From Pseudomonas sp. PGPPP3 (GTDB taxonomy: Bacteria > Pseudomonadota > Gammaproteobacteria > Pseudomonadales > Pseudomonadaceae): 8,091 bases of DNA. Both the position numbers and the translations under genes were made by a program. The notes below the pieces were generated by a model that saw only the letters and a program-made list of their open reading frames with translations, searched no databases and was not told the DNA's origin. The stretch covers positions 1-8,091 of the forward strand of contig NKIE01000112.1 of assembly GCA_002256055.1 (NCBI GenBank). Direction: 5' to 3'. Positions 6,213-8,091 of this stretch are shown piece after piece; position 1 is the stretch's first letter, and each line of letters opens with the position of its first letter.

Positions 6213-6510
6213 GGGGCGAGACCTTTTGCGAAAGAATAAAGAACGGACAAGTTTAACCAAGGCCTCGCCCGAAAGCGAACCAAGCCCGGACAAACGGGAA
6301 CAGACACCGCTGCTGCTTGATTTTCGTCAGGACGACCAAGGCCACTGGGTGGCACTCTTGTCCTGCAGCCATACTCAGCATTTACGCCATCAACCACCCT
6401 GGCAAAATCGCCCCTGGGTCGTTGATCAGCAACAACGTCATGCTCTACTGGGCCAGCCATTCCCCTGCGGCTGGTGCGCCCAGCACTCCATTAGCAAGGA
6501 TCACCGATGA
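6211..6510 (+). CDS. DUF3565 domain small Cys/His-rich protein
   Basis: A protein of about 99 residues whose second half carries the DUF3565 pattern: [20 protein letters not shown], then [15 protein letters not shown] and GQPFPCGWC. Cys52, His54, His57, His60, Cys86 and Cys89 could bind a metal such as zinc (inference). The function of the family is unknown to me. Residues 1-33 are charged, low in complexity and probably not part of the fold. The start is uncertain: ATG 6211 is the only ATG, but it lacks a good ribosome site and overlaps the slyD start codon in antisense by two bases. TTG 6226, with GGGGCGAG (6213-6220) before it, is an alternative. The gene is supported by the conserved motif and by its TGA overlapping the ackA ATG (ATGA). 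It leads the ackA-pta operon, which hints at a link to acetate or acetyl-phosphate metabolism or only to shared expression. Confidence 0.8.
   Translation: MGRDLLRKNKERTSLTKASPESEPSPDKREQTPLLLDFRQDDQGHWVALLSCSHTQHLRHQPPWQNRPWVVDQQQRHALLGQPFPCGWCAQHSISKDHR
6233..6260 (-). promoter_or_regulatory. Weak sigma70-like promoter candidate for slyD
   Basis: On the minus strand, TTGGTT (6260-6255) and TATTCT (6238-6233) are separated by 16 bases, in the most AT-rich stretch near the slyD start. The matches to consensus are only 3/6 and 4/6, and the implied 5' leader is very short (about 14 bases). It lies inside the N-terminal coding region of the divergent DUF3565 frame, where any slyD promoter must be if that gene starts at 6211. 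Confidence 0.25.
6422..6435 (+). promoter_or_regulatory. Candidate Anr/FNR box upstream of ackA
   Basis: TTGAT-CAGC-AACAA matches the Anr/FNR consensus TTGAT-N4-ATCAA at 9 of 10 defined bases. Its centre is about 78 bases before the ackA ATG, so a class II start site 41-42 bases downstream would leave a leader of about 37 bases. It lies inside the DUF3565 coding region. A second, poorer copy (TTGAT-TTTC-GTCAG, 6317-6330) matches 8 of 10. From memory, ackA-pta of P. aeruginosa is activated by Anr under oxygen limitation, which favours the site. The -10 region expected near 6458 (CATTCC) is poor. Confidence 0.4.
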
Positions 6511-7691
6511 CATCCCGGAACATTCTGGTAATCAACTGCGGCAGCTCATCCATCAAGTTTGCCCTGCTGGATCCAGCCCACAGCCATTTCGCCCTCAGCG
6601 GCCTGGCCGAACGCCTGGGCTCGCCCGATGCTGTATTGCATTGGCAACAGGACGGCCAGAAACACAGTTTGAACATGCCCAGCGCGGATCATCGCGATGC
6701 TCTGGCGCAGCTGCTGCCACGGGTCGAGCAGGCCGCCAACGGCCAGCTGTACGGCATTGGCCACCGAGTGGTGCATGGTGGTGAACACTTTACCCAGGCC
6801 AGCCGCATCGACAGCGCCAGCCTGGCCGCGATTCGCAGCACCGCACCGCTGGCCCCCCTGCACAATCCGGCCAATCTGCTGGGTATCGAAGCGGCCCTGA
6901 GCCTGTTTCCTGAACTGCCGCAAGTCGCCGTATTCGACACGGCGTTCCACCAGAGCCTGCCGGAACACGCCTATCGCTATGCCATACCAGAGGTGCTGTA
7001 CCGCGAGCATGGTGTGCGCCGCTATGGCTTTCACGGCACCAGCCACCGTTACGTCAGCCAGCGCGCCGCCGAACTCAGCGGCCTTGATCCAGCCGACAGC
7101 AGCTGGCTGTCAGCCCATCTGGGCAACGGCTGCTCGACCTGCGCCATCGTCAACGGCCAGAGCCGCGACACCAGCATGGGTCTGACGCCACTGGAAGGCC
7201 TGGCGATGGGCACCCGCAGTGGCGACATCGACCCCAACCTGTTCGGCCACCTGTCCCGCACCCTGGGCTGGAGCCTGGAACAGACCGAGCGCATGCTTAA
7301 CCACGACAGCGGCCTGCTCGGCCTGTCCGGGCTGTCCAATGACATGCGCAGCCTGGAGCAAGCCAGCGCCAGCGGCCACCCCGGCGCGACCCTGGCAATC
7401 GAGGTGTTCTGCTATCGTCTGGCCAAGTCCCTGGCGGCCATGAGCTGCGCCTTGCCGCAGCTGGACGGGGTGATTTTCACCGGCGGCATCGGTGAGAACT
7501 CGGCCCTTGTGCGCAGCAAGACCCTGGCCCACCTGCGCCTGCTCAACCTGTACCTAGATGACACCGCCAACGCCCGCTGCGTGCGTGGCGAGAGCGGCGC
7601 CATCCAGCGCGAGGGCCATCCCCGCGTGCTGGTTATCGCCACCAATGAAGAGCGGCAGATCGCCCTCGACACCCTTGCGCTGCTGAACTGA
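6507..7691 (+). CDS. ackA: Acetate kinase
   Basis: A 394-residue, full-length member of the acetokinase family: acetyl phosphate + ADP gives acetate + ATP, reversibly, in the cytoplasm. All key blocks are present: NCGSSSIKF with Asn10, GHRVVHGG with Arg87, PLHNP with His119, FDTAFHQ with Asp144, [13 protein letters not shown] with His176, [18 protein letters not shown] with Arg237, FTGGIGENS and ATNEE near the C-terminus. These correspond to the known Methanosarcina enzyme residues. ATG 6507 overlaps the DUF3565 stop (ATGA), with AAGGA at 6496-6500 as ribosome site. pta follows after 8 bases, so the two form the classical acetate pathway operon, used for substrate-level ATP formation during pyruvate fermentation or overflow. 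Confidence 0.97.
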   Translation: MTSRNILVINCGSSSIKFALLDPAHSHFALSGLAERLGSPDAVLHWQQDGQKHSLNMPSADHRDALAQLLPRVEQAANGQLYGIGHRVVHGGEHFTQASRIDSASLAAIRSTAPLAPLHNPANLLGIEAALSLFPELPQVAVFDTAFHQSLPEHAYRYAIPEVLYREHGVRRYGFHGTSHRYVSQRAAELSGLDPADSSWLSAHLGNGCSTCAIVNGQSRDTSMGLTPLEGLAMGTRSGDIDPNLFGHLSRTLGWSLEQTERMLNHDSGLLGLSGLSNDMRSLEQASASGHPGATLAIEVFCYRLAKSLAAMSCALPQLDGVIFTGGIGENSALVRSKTLAHLRLLNLYLDDTANARCVRGESGAIQREGHPRVLVIATNEERQIALDTLALLN

Positions 7692-7699
7692 GAGCTGAC

Positions 7700-8091
7700 A
7701 TGCATACCTTTTTCATTGTCCCCACCGGTTTTGGCGTCGGTCTAACCTCCATCAGCCTGGGCCTGGTCCGCGCCTTGGAGCTGGCCGGTTTGAAGGTCGG
7801 CTTCTGCAAGCCAATCGCCCAACTGCACCCCGGCGACACCGGCCCGGAGCGTTCCAGCGAACTGATCGCACGCACCCACGGGCTGAAATCGCCAACGCCG
7901 CTAGACCAGGCCTATGTCGAACGGCGCCTCGGCGACGGTGAGCTGGACGAGCTGCTGGAAGACATTATCAGCCTCTACCAGCAGGCCGCCGAAGGACGCG
8001 ATGTGGTGATCGTCGAAGGCATGGTGCAGAACCGCCACGCCAGCTATGCCGGACAAATCAACTTGCACCTGGCCAAGAGCCTGGATGCCGA
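7700..8091 (+). CDS. pta: Phosphate acetyltransferase, N-terminal part (partial)
   Basis: The first 130 codons of a gene that runs off the right edge. The protein begins MHTFFIVPTGFGVGLTSISLG, the P-loop-like N-terminus of the long (class II) Pta, followed by KVGFCKPIAQ and VVIVEGMVQ (about 97-105), typical of its dethiobiotin-synthetase-like domain. The enzyme converts acetyl-CoA + phosphate to acetyl phosphate + CoA, supplying AckA. The catalytic PTA_PTB domain lies beyond the window. The start ATG 7700 is 8 bases after the ackA stop, with a weak GAGAG (7690-7694) as ribosome site, so translation may depend on ackA. Confidence 0.93.
   Translation, partial: MHTFFIVPTGFGVGLTSISLGLVRALELAGLKVGFCKPIAQLHPGDTGPERSSELIARTHGLKSPTPLDQAYVERRLGDGELDELLEDIISLYQQAAEGRDVVIVEGMVQNRHASYAGQINLHLAKSLDA

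Noticed and set aside
5703..6239. A 178-codon plus-strand frame across slyD
   Set aside because: It covers the whole slyD gene in antisense and resembles no family. SlyD on the minus strand is unmistakable.

Overview
The window is GC-rich, densely coding DNA from a gammaproteobacterium, most likely Pseudomonas in the broad sense. The evidence is the gene order. An olsB-olsA ornithine-lipid pair sits at the left edge. A gpx / slyD / small DUF3565 gene / ackA / pta block sits at the right. From memory, P. aeruginosa PAO1 has slyD, gpx, ackA and pta together in one place and olsBA elsewhere, so this genome joins two conserved blocks around a less usual middle section. Intergenic gaps are all under about 130 bases. 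I see no tRNA, rRNA, CRISPR array or intact insertion sequence.

Left (1-931, plus strand): the 3' end of olsB overlaps olsA by an ATGA junction. These genes make ornithine lipids, which are phosphorus-free membrane lipids. Next, on the plus strand, is a free-standing glycoside hydrolase (1059-2186). It resembles the fungal exo-beta-1,3-glucanase type of GH5 and has no visible signal peptide.

Middle (2279-5022, minus strand): a two-gene operon, read right to left, of a glucokinase-family gene followed by an ABC-type membrane protein. The two are joined by another ATGA overlap. Both carry changes in residues normally needed for activity. The ABC protein keeps the full transmembrane and nucleotide-binding layout of the YddA/SbmA-like group, but its Walker A and signature motifs are destroyed in an otherwise open frame. 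The kinase keeps its phosphate-binding and catalytic residues, but two of the usual glucose contacts are changed (Glu to Gln, His to Leu). With the convergent glucanase, these three genes are the most interesting part of the window. They may form a glucan or glycoside handling module, or a module whose proteins have moved to regulatory or non-ATP-driven roles.

Right (5130-8091): a Cys-type glutathione peroxidase and the SlyD prolyl isomerase, both on the minus strand, are separated by a clear intrinsic terminator. A divergent plus-strand operon follows: a small Cys/His-rich DUF3565 protein, acetate kinase and the start of phosphate acetyltransferase. The DUF3565 frame overlaps ackA by ATGA, and its likely start codon overlaps the slyD start codon head to head. 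A 9/10 match to the Anr/FNR box lies inside the DUF3565 gene about 70 bases before ackA, consistent with anaerobic control of the acetate pathway.
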